38,951 nucleotides of DNA from Herbaspirillum sp. (GTDB lineage Bacteria > Pseudomonadota > Gammaproteobacteria > Burkholderiales > Burkholderiaceae_D). This document shows, in pieces, positions 23,386-32,182 of the stretch. The first letter of the stretch is position 1; each line of letters starts with the position of its first letter. The notes under the pieces were generated by a model. The model was given only the letters and a program-made list of their open reading frames with translations, did not search any database and was not told the origin of the DNA. The position numbers were made by a program, and so were the translations under genes. The stretch lies in NCBI GenBank assembly GCA_028292625.1, contig JAQGLY010000070.1, forward strand, positions 1 to 38,951, read 5' to 3'.

Positions 23386-24879
23386 ATGACGTACAAAAAG
23401 CATAGAGAATCAGCGGCTGCCGGTGCGTCTAACAAACCCAACCGCGTGCCATTGCTGTCGACAGGAATCCCAGGTTTCGACGATATTCTCGGCGGCGGAC
23501 TGCCGGAAGGCAGCCTGTATCTGATCCAAGGCCTGGCCGGCAGCGGCAAGACGACGCTGGCCTGTCAGATCGGATTCGTGCAAGCGCAACGCGGCAAGAA
23601 GGTGATGATCCTCACGCTGATCGCGGAATCGCATGCCAAGATGCTGAACCACGTCAGTAACTTCTCGTTTTTCGATGAATCGTTCGTCGGCAATCAATTG
23701 GTCCTGTTCAGCGGCTATAACAGCCTCGCCAGCGAAGGCTTGCGCGGGCTATTGAAATTGATCACCTCATCGCTCAGCGAACATCAGCCCAGCATATTGG
23801 TCATCGACGGCTTCCGGTCGGTCAGGGATTCCAGCCCTTCCGACCTGAACCTTTCGGAATTCATGCATTCGCTCAATTCGCTGGTGTTTACGATGGGCTG
23901 CACCACGCTTCTGTTGTCGCCGGTGGAAGGCAATGTGCCGGATTCCGAAAACACGCTGGTCGACGGCTTGATCGAACTCGGCCAGTACGAACACGGCATG
24001 CAGCTGATTCGCGAAATCAAGATATTCAAAATTCGCGGCGCCCGCCATCTGCTCGGCAAACATGTATTCGACATGAACCAAAGCGGGGTCGTGATTTATC
24101 CGCGCCTCGAAGCGATCGCGGCCCGCTCGCAGATGGCGGCCGGCGCCTCCGAACATTATGTCAGCCTCGGCATTCCCAGCTGGGATCCTTATATCGGCGG
24201 CGGCATCGTCAGCGGCTCCATCAGCTGCGTGCTGGGCAGTCCCGGCGCCGGCAAGACCTTGATGGGTCTGCATTTCATCGAACAGGGGCTGAAAGACAAG
24301 CAGCCGTGCCTGATCGTCGGCTTCTACGAATCGCCGCAGTGCCTGCTGGCGAAGGCCAAAAAAACCGGCATTCAGCTCGCGGCCGCCATGGACAGCGGCG
24401 ATCTGGAGATAATCTGGCAACTGCCGGTCGAGGCCTTGGGCGACGACCTGGCGAAACGGATGCTGGACAATATTTCCCAGCGCGGCGTGACGCGCCTGCT
24501 GATCGACGGCGTGGAAGGCTTGCGCAATATCGTCATGCAACCCGGCCGCAATCGCTCCTTTCTGGTGGCGCTGACCAATGAACTGCGCGTTCGCGGCGTG
24601 ACCACCTTTTTTACCGAACAGCTCCCCTATTTCAAGGAATCCCGGCCACGCGCCGATCCGACTTCCTCAGAGCTCTATGAGAACGTGATTCTGCTGGAAT
24701 ACGTCAGCCTGCAGGACAACAATTACCGCCAAATCTCGGTCATGAAACTGCGCGAAAACGGCTACGACGGCGCGGCCAGGCTGATGACCATTTCGGATTC
24801 GGGAATTTCAATCGACGGCGTGGCTACCGAGGCGACCACGCGCGCCCAGCAAAGCAATCGCGGCAACGATGGGCAATGA
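23386..24879 (+). CDS. KaiC-like tandem RecA-fold ATPase
   Basis: A 497-residue protein with two KaiC/RadA-type ATPase domains. Domain 1 has Walker A GLAGSGKT (49-56), a GIPGFDDILGGGLPEGS entry motif and a Walker B-like ILVIDGFRS. Domain 2 has GIPSWDPYIGGGIVSGS, Walker A GSPGAGKT (284-291) and RLLIDGVEG. Clock KaiC has the same two-domain plan. At the site aligning by eye with the S431/T432 autophosphorylation pair, this protein has S428 and E429, so the canonical pair is not conserved. No kaiA or kaiB is present. Its stop overlaps the start of a receiver-only protein by four bases. Non-cyanobacterial KaiC homologues are usually signal-transduction ATPases of unsettled function. Confidence 0.88.
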   Translation: MTYKKHRESAAAGASNKPNRVPLLSTGIPGFDDILGGGLPEGSLYLIQGLAGSGKTTLACQIGFVQAQRGKKVMILTLIAESHAKMLNHVSNFSFFDESFVGNQLVLFSGYNSLASEGLRGLLKLITSSLSEHQPSILVIDGFRSVRDSSPSDLNLSEFMHSLNSLVFTMGCTTLLLSPVEGNVPDSENTLVDGLIELGQYEHGMQLIREIKIFKIRGARHLLGKHVFDMNQSGVVIYPRLEAIAARSQMAAGASEHYVSLGIPSWDPYIGGGIVSGSISCVLGSPGAGKTLMGLHFIEQGLKDKQPCLIVGFYESPQCLLAKAKKTGIQLAAAMDSGDLEIIWQLPVEALGDDLAKRMLDNISQRGVTRLLIDGVEGLRNIVMQPGRNRSFLVALTNELRVRGVTTFFTEQLPYFKESRPRADPTSSELYENVILLEYVSLQDNNYRQISVMKLRENGYDGAARLMTISDSGISIDGVATEATTRAQQSNRGNDGQ

Positions 24880-25277
24880 TCATGTCTACCGTCAAAGGAC
24901 AAACTACCCTACCGAGAAGGCCGGTCGTTCTGATCGTCGATGATGAGGTCGACATTACCGAGACCTTTTCGATGCTGTTCGAATTGCGCGGTTTCGATGC
25001 GATCACAGCGTCCAGCGGGGCGGAGGCCTTGAGCAAACTGGCCATTCAAACTCCGGACCTCATCGTTTCCGATTGCATGATGCCGGGAATGGACGGGGTG
25101 GAGTTTTGCAACCGGGTGCGCGCGCTGCCTCAAGGCCAGTCGATTCCGATTATTCTGTGCAGCGGCGCGCCGCAGTTCCACAATCTGACCACGGCCGCTC
25201 ACGATGCCTTCTTGAGGAAACCGTTTTTGTTCGAGACCTTGTTTGCCGAGGTAAAGAAATTACTGGCGCCCAAATAG
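24876..25277 (+). CDS. Single-domain response regulator (receiver)
   Basis: This 133-residue protein is almost entirely a CheY-like receiver. The acidic pair is in VVLIVDDEVD, the phospho-acceptor Asp in LIVSDCMMPGMDG (about residue 67), and the conserved Lys in FLRKPF. There is no output domain, so it must act through protein contact. The ATG at 24876 overlaps the ATPase stop (ATGA); a second ATG at 24882 is also possible. Tight coupling suggests it works with the KaiC-like ATPase. No histidine kinase is in the same operon, so the phosphodonor is unknown. Confidence 0.92.
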   Translation: MIMSTVKGQTTLPRRPVVLIVDDEVDITETFSMLFELRGFDAITASSGAEALSKLAIQTPDLIVSDCMMPGMDGVEFCNRVRALPQGQSIPIILCSGAPQFHNLTTAAHDAFLRKPFLFETLFAEVKKLLAPK

Positions 25278-25497
25278 GCGTTTCCGTTCCGCTGTCGATC
25301 TGCTATCCACACCCCTCAAAGCTATATCCCGCGCCGATAACAGCCAAAATTCCTACAAAACGTCACGCGCTAGTCCTATGGATGACCTTTTCATGCGCCG
25401 GTACATTTCGGTAAGCCGTCATTCGATGGCCTACAAGCGAAGCGTTGGCCGACACGATCGGCGCCTGCGTCGTTTGGTAAAAAAAAAGGAGATCAAC

Positions 25498-26526
25498 ATG
25501 GTAAATAGCACACTTGATGAATACCGGTCCGGCGGAAGCGATGCCGCTGCGTCCGGCGTATCCTGGGGCGCCGTCATCGCGGGAGCGTTTGCGGCCGCGG
25601 CCTTGTCGTTCATTCTTATCATTCTCGGCTTCGGCCTGGGCTTCTCGGCCATCTCACCATGGTCCGGCAGCGGTGCGAGTGCGCAGACCATTGGCATCTC
25701 CACCGTGCTTTGGATCACCTTTACGCAAATCGCCGCCTCCGCTGTCGGCGGTTACCTGGCGGGGCGCCTGCGGGTGCGGTGGGTCAGCATGCATACCGAC
25801 GAAGTCTATTTTCGCGATACCGCGCACGGCTTCCTGACCTGGGCGGTCGCTTCGCTGGCCGCCGCGGCATTGTTGAGCAGCGCAATCGGCGGCGTCGTAT
25901 CCGGCGGAGCGAAAGCCGTCAGCGCGGCAGGCGCCGCCATCGCCACGACGGGTGCTGCGGCGATGAGCGCCGACTCCGGCAGCGGTTCGGACGCAACGGA
26001 TGGCTTGTCGGCTTATTTCATCGATACGCTGTTCCGCCCGAACGCGGCCGCCGGCAGCACCGCGCCTGCCGCCGAGGCGAATGGCAACGCGCATCCGATC
26101 GCCTCCAGCGCCGATACCGGTAACCGCGGCGGCGCCGTCACTCCGGCGCAGCGCACAGAGGTGGCGCGCATTTTCGCCAATGCGCTGCGCACCGGCAGGC
26201 TAGGCGATGCCGATAAGACTTACGTCGCTCAAATCGTCGCCCAGCGCACCGGCATGAGCCAGGCCGACGCCGCCAAGCGGGTAGACGACGCCTACGCGTC
26301 TTATACCAGGACCGTCAGCGATGCCACGGCGAAAGCCAAGCAGGCCGCCGATACGGCGCGCAAGGCAGCGGCTTACGGCGCGCTCTGGATGTTCGTCGCT
26401 TTGCTGTGCGGCGCGTTCGTTGCGAGCTTCTCGGCCACATACGGCGGCCGCCTGCGCGATCGGGTCGAATACGTGAGCGCCAAGCCAAGCACTTATTCAA
26501 CAACCACTGCCCCAAAAGCGATTTAG
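25498..26526 (+). CDS. Multi-pass inner-membrane protein of unknown function
   Basis: This 342-residue protein has four or so membrane segments. One is SWGAVIAGAFAAAALSFILI (about residues 22-45), one follows GISTVLWITFTQIAASAVGG, one is in FLTWAVASLAAAALLSSAIG, and a C-terminal one is in ALWMFVALLCGAFVASFSA. Between the third and fourth lies a ~150-residue Ala/Gly-rich soluble region with a helical AQRTEVARIFANALRTG segment. Conserved features are LAGRLRVRWV and HTDEVYFRDTAHGFLTW. I recognise this as a family common in alpha- and betaproteobacteria, sometimes labelled PhnA-like, without known function. AAGGAG lies seven bases before the ATG at 25498. Confidence 0.85.
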   Translation: MVNSTLDEYRSGGSDAAASGVSWGAVIAGAFAAAALSFILIILGFGLGFSAISPWSGSGASAQTIGISTVLWITFTQIAASAVGGYLAGRLRVRWVSMHTDEVYFRDTAHGFLTWAVASLAAAALLSSAIGGVVSGGAKAVSAAGAAIATTGAAAMSADSGSGSDATDGLSAYFIDTLFRPNAAAGSTAPAAEANGNAHPIASSADTGNRGGAVTPAQRTEVARIFANALRTGRLGDADKTYVAQIVAQRTGMSQADAAKRVDDAYASYTRTVSDATAKAKQAADTARKAAAYGALWMFVALLCGAFVASFSATYGGRLRDRVEYVSAKPSTYSTTTAPKAI

Positions 26527-26535
26527 GAGAAAATC

Positions 26536-26610
26536 ATGCGCTCGATTCTGCTATGGATGTTGGGAATTCCCATTCCAATCATTATATTGATTGCGCTGTT
26601 CATGCATTAA
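26536..26610 (+). CDS. 24-residue hydrophobic membrane peptide
   Basis: This very short gene reads MRSILLWMLGIPIPIIILIA then LFMH and stops at TAA. It is a single transmembrane helix with an Ile-Pro-Ile-Pro motif. Its AGGAG ribosome site (26525-26529) overlaps the TAG stop of the preceding membrane-protein gene, and a strong terminator follows after 18 bases. I recall near-identical small peptides (LLWLLGIPIPIIILIALF type) in many proteobacterial genomes, usually unannotated or called hypothetical. It may be a subunit or stabiliser of the upstream membrane protein, but that is inference. Confidence 0.75.
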   Translation: MRSILLWMLGIPIPIIILIALFMH

Positions 26611-26628
26611 AAGCATCCGCGTGACAAG

Positions 26629-26659
26629 GCCGCCTCCGGTTTTCCGAGGCGGCTTTTTT
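26629..26659 (+). terminator. Intrinsic terminator
   Basis: GCCGCCTC (26629-26636) pairs with GAGGCGGC (26646-26653) around a GGTTTTCC-containing loop, followed by six T residues. It ends the membrane-protein/peptide transcript. Confidence 0.85.
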
Positions 26660-26947
26660 ATGGCGGGATAGGCGGCGAGGCGATCCATATCGCGCCCCCT
26701 ATTTATTGTCATAAATTTAATTTTTTTGGCAAGATCAACGCGGATTTGTGTTACGCAACAACGAGGTCGCCCCGCAATTTCCCAATTGCAACAAATTTCT
26801 CGTCAATGGCAATTACATGTCGTAACATGCGATTCACGTGGATTGACGAATTTAAATCGACCTCGAACGCGAACGGGAATGGATGGAAGAAGTTCGCGGC
26901 ATGCACCTCTTCAGCAATTATTTATCGCAATCTTGCAAAGAAAAAAT
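26660..26947. other. 288-bp non-coding region before the chemotaxis receptor gene
   Basis: AT-rich stretches surround 26700-26730. Open frames run through the region, including one in phase with the receptor back to 26726, but no ribosome site or protein resemblance supports them. No convincing promoter was identified. Confidence 0.4.
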
Positions 26948-28648
26948 ATGAAAATCGTTAATCTTAAAGTCGGTACGCGGTTGGGGATGGGGTTCGCCAT
27001 TGTTCTTTTTTTTTCCATCGTGTCAACCGCCATCGGGATATGGAATATGCGTCAGATCGCCGCATCGACGCAACGGATGATGGGAACGCCGCTGGCAAAG
27101 GAACGCATGATGTCGGACTGGTACGCCGTCATCAATGCCGCGGCGATACGCACCTCGTTCATCATTAAAAGCGCGGATACCACATTAGCCACGACCTTTG
27201 CGGAAGAGATCGCCGACGGCGTCAAAAAAGGCGGCGCCTTGCAAAATGCGCTTGAGCCGATGCTGACCTCAGACCAAGAAAAAGAGATGTACAAGGCGAT
27301 GAAGGCGCTCCGCGAAAAGTTCCAACAGTCCAAAGTCGCGACGATGAAAATCAAGATGACGGGCACGCCCGAGGAAGCAGCGCGCATGTACGACAGCGAA
27401 TTCGTCCCGGATACGAAAGTCTTCCAGGCCAAGGTCATCGAGTTCCTTGCCCTGCAAAGAAAAAGCATCGACGAGACCAGCCGTCAGATCAATCAGCTGT
27501 ATAGCGATAGCTTCAAGCTGATGCTGCTGCTGGGGGCGCTGCTGGTGGCATTGGGTACTGTTTGCGCGTACCTGATCACGCGCTCCATCACCCGTCCGCT
27601 GGGCGAAGCGATCAAGGTCGCGCAAACCGTCGCCGCCGGCGATCTGACCAGCCATATCGAAGTCAAATCCAGGGACGAAACCGGCCAGTTGATGCAGACG
27701 CTGAAAAACATGAACGACAGCCTGTTAAAAGTCGTCAGCGAAGTGCGCACCGGCACCGACGCCATCGCCACCGCTTCCAGCCAGATCGCGGCCGGCAATC
27801 TGGATCTGTCCAGCCGCACCGAACAACAAGCCGCGTCGCTGGAAGAAACCGCTTCGTCGATGGAAGAATTGACTTCGACCGTGAAACAGAATGCCGACAA
27901 TGCGCATCAGGCCAATCAACTGGCCACTTCCGCCTCCGAAGTGGCGGTCCAGGGCGGCGCGGTGGTGTCGCAGGTGGTCGACACCATGGGTTCGATCAAC
28001 AGCTCGTCCAGAAAAATCGTCGACATCATCGGCGTCATCGACGGCATCGCCTTCCAGACCAACATTCTGGCGCTGAACGCCGCGGTCGAAGCCGCCCGCG
28101 CCGGAGAACAGGGGCGCGGTTTTGCGGTAGTGGCTTCCGAAGTGCGCAGTCTGGCGCAACGCTCGGCCGCCGCCGCCAAGGAAATCAAGGAATTGATCGG
28201 CGATTCGGTCAACAAGGTCGACATCGGCACCAAGCTGGTGAGCCAGGCCGGCACGACCATGCAGGAAATCGTGAACAGCGTCAAACGCGTGACGGACGTG
28301 ATGAACGAGATCACCGCCGCCAGCCGCGAACAGAGTACCGGCATCGAACAGGTGAATCAGGCGATTGCGCAAATGGACGAGGTCACGCAGCAAAATGCGG
28401 CACTGGTGGAGCAAGCCGCCGCCGCGGCCGCATCGCTACAGGATCAGGCAGCCAACATGGTGCAGGTGGTCAGCGTATTCAAGATCGATGAAATCCATCA
28501 GCTTGCTGCCGCGCCGTCGAAGCCGGCAGCAATCCGCAGGCGTCCGGAAGTGCATGCAAATCCGCCCAAGCGTGTGACGAGTGGGAGTGGGAGTGCGAGC
28601 GCGAACGCGAACGCGTCTGCCCCGGCCGGCGACTGGCAAGCGTTCTGA
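26948..28648 (+). CDS. Methyl-accepting chemotaxis protein
   Basis: A 566-residue inner-membrane receptor. TM1 lies at about residues 12-32 ([20 protein letters not shown]), followed by a ~150-residue helical periplasmic four-helix-bundle ligand domain. TM2 lies near 190-210 ([20 protein letters not shown]) and a HAMP domain follows ([20 protein letters not shown]). The long coiled-coil signalling domain has the hairpin tip [20 protein letters not shown] followed by [11 protein letters not shown]. The C-terminus ends in DWQAF, an xWxxF pentapeptide of the kind that tethers CheR/CheB. The ATG at 26948 begins [12 protein letters not shown], a typical start; the ribosome site is weak. The ligand is unknown, and no che genes are adjacent. 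Confidence 0.95.
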   Translation: MKIVNLKVGTRLGMGFAIVLFFSIVSTAIGIWNMRQIAASTQRMMGTPLAKERMMSDWYAVINAAAIRTSFIIKSADTTLATTFAEEIADGVKKGGALQNALEPMLTSDQEKEMYKAMKALREKFQQSKVATMKIKMTGTPEEAARMYDSEFVPDTKVFQAKVIEFLALQRKSIDETSRQINQLYSDSFKLMLLLGALLVALGTVCAYLITRSITRPLGEAIKVAQTVAAGDLTSHIEVKSRDETGQLMQTLKNMNDSLLKVVSEVRTGTDAIATASSQIAAGNLDLSSRTEQQAASLEETASSMEELTSTVKQNADNAHQANQLATSASEVAVQGGAVVSQVVDTMGSINSSSRKIVDIIGVIDGIAFQTNILALNAAVEAARAGEQGRGFAVVASEVRSLAQRSAAAAKEIKELIGDSVNKVDIGTKLVSQAGTTMQEIVNSVKRVTDVMNEITAASREQSTGIEQVNQAIAQMDEVTQQNAALVEQAAAAAASLQDQAANMVQVVSVFKIDEIHQLAAAPSKPAAIRRRPEVHANPPKRVTSGSGSASANANASAPAGDWQAF

Positions 28649-28692
28649 TAAAAACATATCCTGCATAGCCACATATCACCATGCAATAAGAC

Positions 28693-28705
28693 GTGTTAAT
28701 ACAAC
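28693..28705. promoter_or_regulatory. Possible GntR/HutC-type operator
   Basis: GTGTTAATACAAC has GT...TA-TA...AC dyad symmetry, as in HutC-subfamily sites. It sits 21 bases before the gntR start and may allow autoregulation. It is a short, weak match. Confidence 0.3.
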
Positions 28706-28726
28706 TTAATATGTGTGTTCGGCCCC

Positions 28727-29527
28727 ATGGATAAACCCGCTTTCTCCACCGCCCCGATTACCCGGCAGTCGCTGGTGCCTCTGTACATACAGATCGCCGA
28801 TGCGCTGCGGGCGAAAATCGACGCGGGCTTGCTCAAGCCGAACGACAAACTGCCGTCCGAACTTGAGCTGATCAGCTTGTACCAGGCCAGCCGCGTGACG
28901 ATCCGTTTAGCCATCAAATATCTGATTGCGCAAGGCATCGTTGCATCGCGTCAGGGCAAGGGCAGCTTTGTGCTGGCGCCGATCATCAAACATGAACTCG
29001 GCGAGTTCAGGGGATTTTACGATCAACTCCGGATGCAGGGCGTCGATCCGGAAACCGAGCTGCTCAGTTTCGTCGTCGATCCGGCGCAATTGCCGGCGGC
29101 GGCGGCCGGCCTGAAAGGCGTCGGCAAGCACGTCATCGAATTCGTCCGGCGCTATAAGACACATTCCCAGGTCTTCGCCGAGATCCATGCATGGTTCGCC
29201 AGCGATGCCGTCCCCACCCGCGAATTGCTTGAAACACATCCGGTGCTGGGACTGGTGACGCGCGCGTTCGGCGGCGCCATCTGTTCGGCGGAGCTCGGCA
29301 TTCGCGCGGTCAGCGCCACCGCCAACCTGGCCCGCAGTCTCCAGATAAAAAAAACCTCTCCCCTGCTGCTATTGCGCCGCGCCTCATTTCTAAGTGACAA
29401 AACAATGTGCGAATACTCGGAAATCCACATCCGGGCGGAACGCTATGAATTTCGGCTGCAGGCCAAAGGACCGCTTTCCGTGACCTCGGCGATTCACGAC
29501 TTTCACAAAAACAAGGTCGTTCCCTAA
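28727..29527 (+). CDS. GntR-family (HutC/UTRA) transcriptional regulator
   Basis: This 266-residue regulator has an N-terminal GntR winged helix (PLYIQIADALRAKIDAGLLK, DKLPSELELISLYQASRVTI, RQGKGSFVLAP). It also has a C-terminal UTRA effector domain of the HutC subfamily (FVRRYKTHSQVFAEIHAWF, AELGIRAVSAT, LLLRRASFLSD). The ATG at 28727 is chosen; an in-frame GTG at 28715 is possible and neither has a strong ribosome site. It lies 14 bases before a Bug-type binding-protein gene, so it probably controls uptake or metabolism of that ligand. UTRA domains bind small carboxylates or sugars; the effector is unknown. Confidence 0.92.
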   Translation: MDKPAFSTAPITRQSLVPLYIQIADALRAKIDAGLLKPNDKLPSELELISLYQASRVTIRLAIKYLIAQGIVASRQGKGSFVLAPIIKHELGEFRGFYDQLRMQGVDPETELLSFVVDPAQLPAAAAGLKGVGKHVIEFVRRYKTHSQVFAEIHAWFASDAVPTRELLETHPVLGLVTRAFGGAICSAELGIRAVSATANLARSLQIKKTSPLLLLRRASFLSDKTMCEYSEIHIRAERYEFRLQAKGPLSVTSAIHDFHKNKVVP

Positions 29528-29541
29528 AAAAAGGAAAAGCG

Positions 29542-30525
29542 ATGAAAAGAATAAATATCGTTCTGACGGCCGCCATCGGCATCCTGTGGGCGGGTCCGTC
29601 CCAAGCTGCCGATGCGCCCTATCCGCAACACGTAATCCGGCTGGTCGTGCCTTTTCCGGCCGGCGGCCCCACCGATATCGTGGCCCGCCCGCTGGCCAAG
29701 GAAATGTCGGAAATTCTCGGCAGACCCATCGTTGTCGACAACCGCGGCGGCGCGGGTGGAACGATAGGGGCGGATAACGTGGCCAAGTCCGCGCCCGACG
29801 GTTACACCCTGTTCCTGGGCACGGTCGGCACCCAGGCGATCAATCCCACCCTCTATAAAAAACTGCCGTTCAATACGCGCACCGACTTTACCCCGATTGC
29901 GCTGATCGGCTCGGCCCCCGTCGCCATCGTCGCCAATCCCACGGCGGGAATCGACAGCATCAAGAGCCTAGTCGCCAAGGCCCTTGCGAAGGACAAGGCG
30001 AAAGCGCCGCCGCTGACTTTCGGCAGCGCCGGCAACGGCTCCCCCGGGCACCTGTCGGGCGAGAGTTTCAAGATGCTAACCGGCGCGCCGATCACCCACG
30101 TGCCGTACAAAGGCAGCGGGCCGGCGGTGCAGGATCTGCTGGGCGGACAGATCAGTCTGATGTTCGATCCGGTGCAGTCCGTACTGCCGTATATCAAGAG
30201 CGGAAAACTGAAGGCCATTGCGATTGCGTCCAAACATCGCCTGAACATATTGCCCGACGTGCCGACCGCGATCGAATTGGGTTTTCCCAAATACGAAATG
30301 ACCGCCTGGTGGGGTTTGCTTGCGCCCGCCAATCTGCCCAAGCCGATCGTTGAAAAACTGGCCGCGGCGGTGCAGAAAGCCATGCTGAGCGATTCGTTCA
30401 AGCGCCTGCAGAACATGGGCATCGAACCTTTGTATATGGATCCGGCCGCCTTCGGGACATTCATTGCGGCCGAGTCGCTCAAGTGGGGCAAGATCGTGCA
30501 AGACTCCGGCGCTACACTGGACTGA
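29542..30525 (+). CDS. Bug-type tripartite tricarboxylate transporter binding protein
   Basis: A 327-residue periplasmic protein of the TctC/Bug family. It has a Sec signal (MKRINIVLTAAIGILW, cleavage near SQAA-DAP). Family landmarks are PFPAGGPTDIVARPLAKEM, VDNRGGAGGTIGADNVAKS, DGYTLFLGTVGTQAINPTLY, HVPYKGSGPAVQDLLGGQI and LLAPANLPKPIVEKL. These proteins bind carboxylates with the two arms of a Venus flytrap. The membrane partners TctA and TctB are absent, as is usual for the large Bug families of Burkholderiales. GGAAAAGCG precedes the ATG at 29542. It is cotranscribed with the GntR regulator. Confidence 0.95.
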   Translation: MKRINIVLTAAIGILWAGPSQAADAPYPQHVIRLVVPFPAGGPTDIVARPLAKEMSEILGRPIVVDNRGGAGGTIGADNVAKSAPDGYTLFLGTVGTQAINPTLYKKLPFNTRTDFTPIALIGSAPVAIVANPTAGIDSIKSLVAKALAKDKAKAPPLTFGSAGNGSPGHLSGESFKMLTGAPITHVPYKGSGPAVQDLLGGQISLMFDPVQSVLPYIKSGKLKAIAIASKHRLNILPDVPTAIELGFPKYEMTAWWGLLAPANLPKPIVEKLAAAVQKAMLSDSFKRLQNMGIEPLYMDPAAFGTFIAAESLKWGKIVQDSGATLD

Positions 30526-30740
30526 TCCGGTTATGTGCTGTTGCCGGCGGGCCAGTTAAATTTGTAATAGATGGTGAGTAAGCGACGCAAGCGCGTCTTC
30601 TTGATGTATTCAAGGAGTGGACCAGGCCTTTCTCATCGCCGGCCGGTCATGGACGCTTTCGCTCAGGAAAGCGCCTCTCGCAGCAGGCCGAAACTTTGGC
30701 CTTCACTGCCCGTCTGACAAGATCAGACCAAGGAGTCCAC
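30526..30740. other. Hairpin-rich spacer before the YXWGXW gene
   Basis: A small GACGC-AAGC-GCGTC hairpin with TTCTTG after it (30584-30600) may terminate the Bug transcript weakly. A second perfect 7-bp hairpin, CGCTTTC-N6-GAAAGCG, lies at 30654-30673 in the probable leader of the next gene. Short frames here lack support. Confidence 0.35.
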
Positions 30741-32033
30741 ATGTGCAGTTTTCGCTCCCGCTTCGCACGCATTGCACTGGCCGCATGTTTGATCTCGCCC
30801 GCAGCGGCATGGGCGCAAATCTATGTAGACCTTTCCATTACGGATGAGCCGCCGCCGCTGCCGATGTATGAGCAGCCGCCGATTCCGGACGAAGGTTATA
30901 TCTGGTCTCCGGGTTATTGGGCCTACGGTCCGGAGGGCTATTACTGGGTTCCCGGCACCTGGGTCCGGCCGCCTGCGGCCGGCCTGTTATGGACGCCGGG
31001 TTACTGGGCCTGGAATGACGACAGATACGTGTTCTACCCCGGTTATTGGGCGCCTCAAGTGGGCTTCTACGGCGGCGTGAATTATGGCTATGGATACACC
31101 GGCTTCGGCTATCTGGGCGGCTATTGGGCTAACGGTGCGTTTAATTACAACCGATCCATCAACAACTTCGGCAACCGGCATATCAGGCATTTCTACAACA
31201 AGCCCGTGGTCAATCGCCACACCGCCGACAACAGCAGCTATAACGGCGGCAACGGCGGCACCCGCGCCAGGCCCGACGAGCGCCAGCAGCGTTATGAGCA
31301 TGAGCGGCATGTCGGACCGACTCCGGTGCAAAGGCAGCATCAGGATGCAGCGAGCGGCAATCAGGAATTGTGGGCTTCGGTCAATCATGGCAGACCGCCG
31401 ATTGCGGCGACCAACCGGCCCGGCCGGTTTAGCGGCGCGGGCGTGGTAGGGGCGCGCCCGGGAGGGCAGCCGATGAACGAGCAGCCGCGTCCGGGCGGCG
31501 CTTCCCGTCCGGAAGGCGACCGCGCGGGTGCGCAGCAGCGTTCACCGGCAGGCGGACCGGCTGTATTACCAGCCAATCCTGTGCGTGGCAACGCGGCGCA
31601 GCAAGCCGAACGCATGCAAGAGCAGGTGCGTTCGCAGCAAGAGCAGCAGCAGCGCGCACAACAACAGCTCGAACAGCAGCGCCAGCATGCTCAGGACATC
31701 CAGCAGCGACATCAACAACAGCAGCAATTCGAACAGCAGCGGCAGCGTACTCAGCAAACCCAGCAGCAACATCAACAGGAGCAACAGCTCGATCAACAAC
31801 GGCAGCGTGCTCAACAGTCGCAGCAACAGCAGCAGCGTCAACTACAACAACAGCAACAGCAACTCGAACAGCAGCGGCAGCGTGCGCAAGAGGGCCAGCA
31901 ACAGCAGCAGCGTCAACCACAACAACAGCAGCAGCAACTCGAACAGCAGCGGCAGCGTGCTCAGCAAACCCAGCAGCAACATGAACAGCAACCCCGCGAC
32001 GATCGGCGTCGCGACGACAGAGGACGCGAGTAA
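30741..32033 (+). CDS. Exported YXWGXW-repeat protein with Gln-rich tail
   Basis: This 430-residue exported protein has a Sec signal (MCSFRSRFARIALAACLISP, cleavage near AWAQ). Residues ~35-130 carry aromatic repeats of the YXWGXW type: GYIWSPGYWAYGPEGYYWVP, then LLWTPGYWAWN and YVFYPGYWAPQVGFYGGVNY. A Gly/Pro/Arg-rich linker follows. The last ~120 residues are mostly Gln and Arg in five repeats starting LEQQRQRAQ-like at DNA 31668, 31728, 31788, 31863 and 31938. AAGGAG lies six bases before the ATG at 30741. Function is unknown; members are common in betaproteobacteria and probably surface or periplasmic. The tail is likely disordered or coiled-coil. Confidence 0.88.
   Translation: MCSFRSRFARIALAACLISPAAAWAQIYVDLSITDEPPPLPMYEQPPIPDEGYIWSPGYWAYGPEGYYWVPGTWVRPPAAGLLWTPGYWAWNDDRYVFYPGYWAPQVGFYGGVNYGYGYTGFGYLGGYWANGAFNYNRSINNFGNRHIRHFYNKPVVNRHTADNSSYNGGNGGTRARPDERQQRYEHERHVGPTPVQRQHQDAASGNQELWASVNHGRPPIAATNRPGRFSGAGVVGARPGGQPMNEQPRPGGASRPEGDRAGAQQRSPAGGPAVLPANPVRGNAAQQAERMQEQVRSQQEQQQRAQQQLEQQRQHAQDIQQRHQQQQQFEQQRQRTQQTQQQHQQEQQLDQQRQRAQQSQQQQQRQLQQQQQQLEQQRQRAQEGQQQQQRQPQQQQQQLEQQRQRAQQTQQQHEQQPRDDRRRDDRGRE
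31668..32012 (+). repeat. Tandem CAG/CAA-rich repeats encoding Gln/Arg units
   Basis: Five imperfect coding repeats begin at 31668, 31728, 31788, 31863 and 31938, giving periods of 60, 60, 75 and 75 bases. Each starts with [LF][ED]QQRQ and continues into poly-Gln. The base run is CAG/CAA-rich and prone to slippage. Confidence 0.85.
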
Positions 32034-32062
32034 TTCGGGAAATCTCAAGAAAGGAAGGAACG

Positions 32063-32182
32063 ATGTCCGGTTCGGCGAGACAGATGCCCGAACGCACCAC
32101 ATACCTTGACGAAAGGCGTCCGTCGCTTGAGCAGGGCTACGGCGGCACGTCCGAGCCGCTTACCGGCTATCTGCGGCCATGA
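32063..32182 (+). CDS. Candidate 39-residue small protein
   Basis: A short frame starts at ATG 32063 behind AAAGGAAGGAACG, a very good ribosome site, 29 bases after the YXWGXW stop. It encodes MSGSARQMPERTTYLDERRP then SLEQGYGGTSEPLTGYLRP. It is hydrophilic, has no membrane segment, and I recognise no family. It converges on, and overlaps by 16 bases, the end of the gene at 32167-33165. The call rests only on the ribosome site and operon-like spacing. Confidence 0.4.
   Translation: MSGSARQMPERTTYLDERRPSLEQGYGGTSEPLTGYLRP

Noticed and set aside
26700..26740. Sigma-28-like promoter before the chemotaxis receptor
   Set aside because: A TAAA box and a GCAAGATC box are present, but the spacing is about two bases too short and the second box matches poorly.
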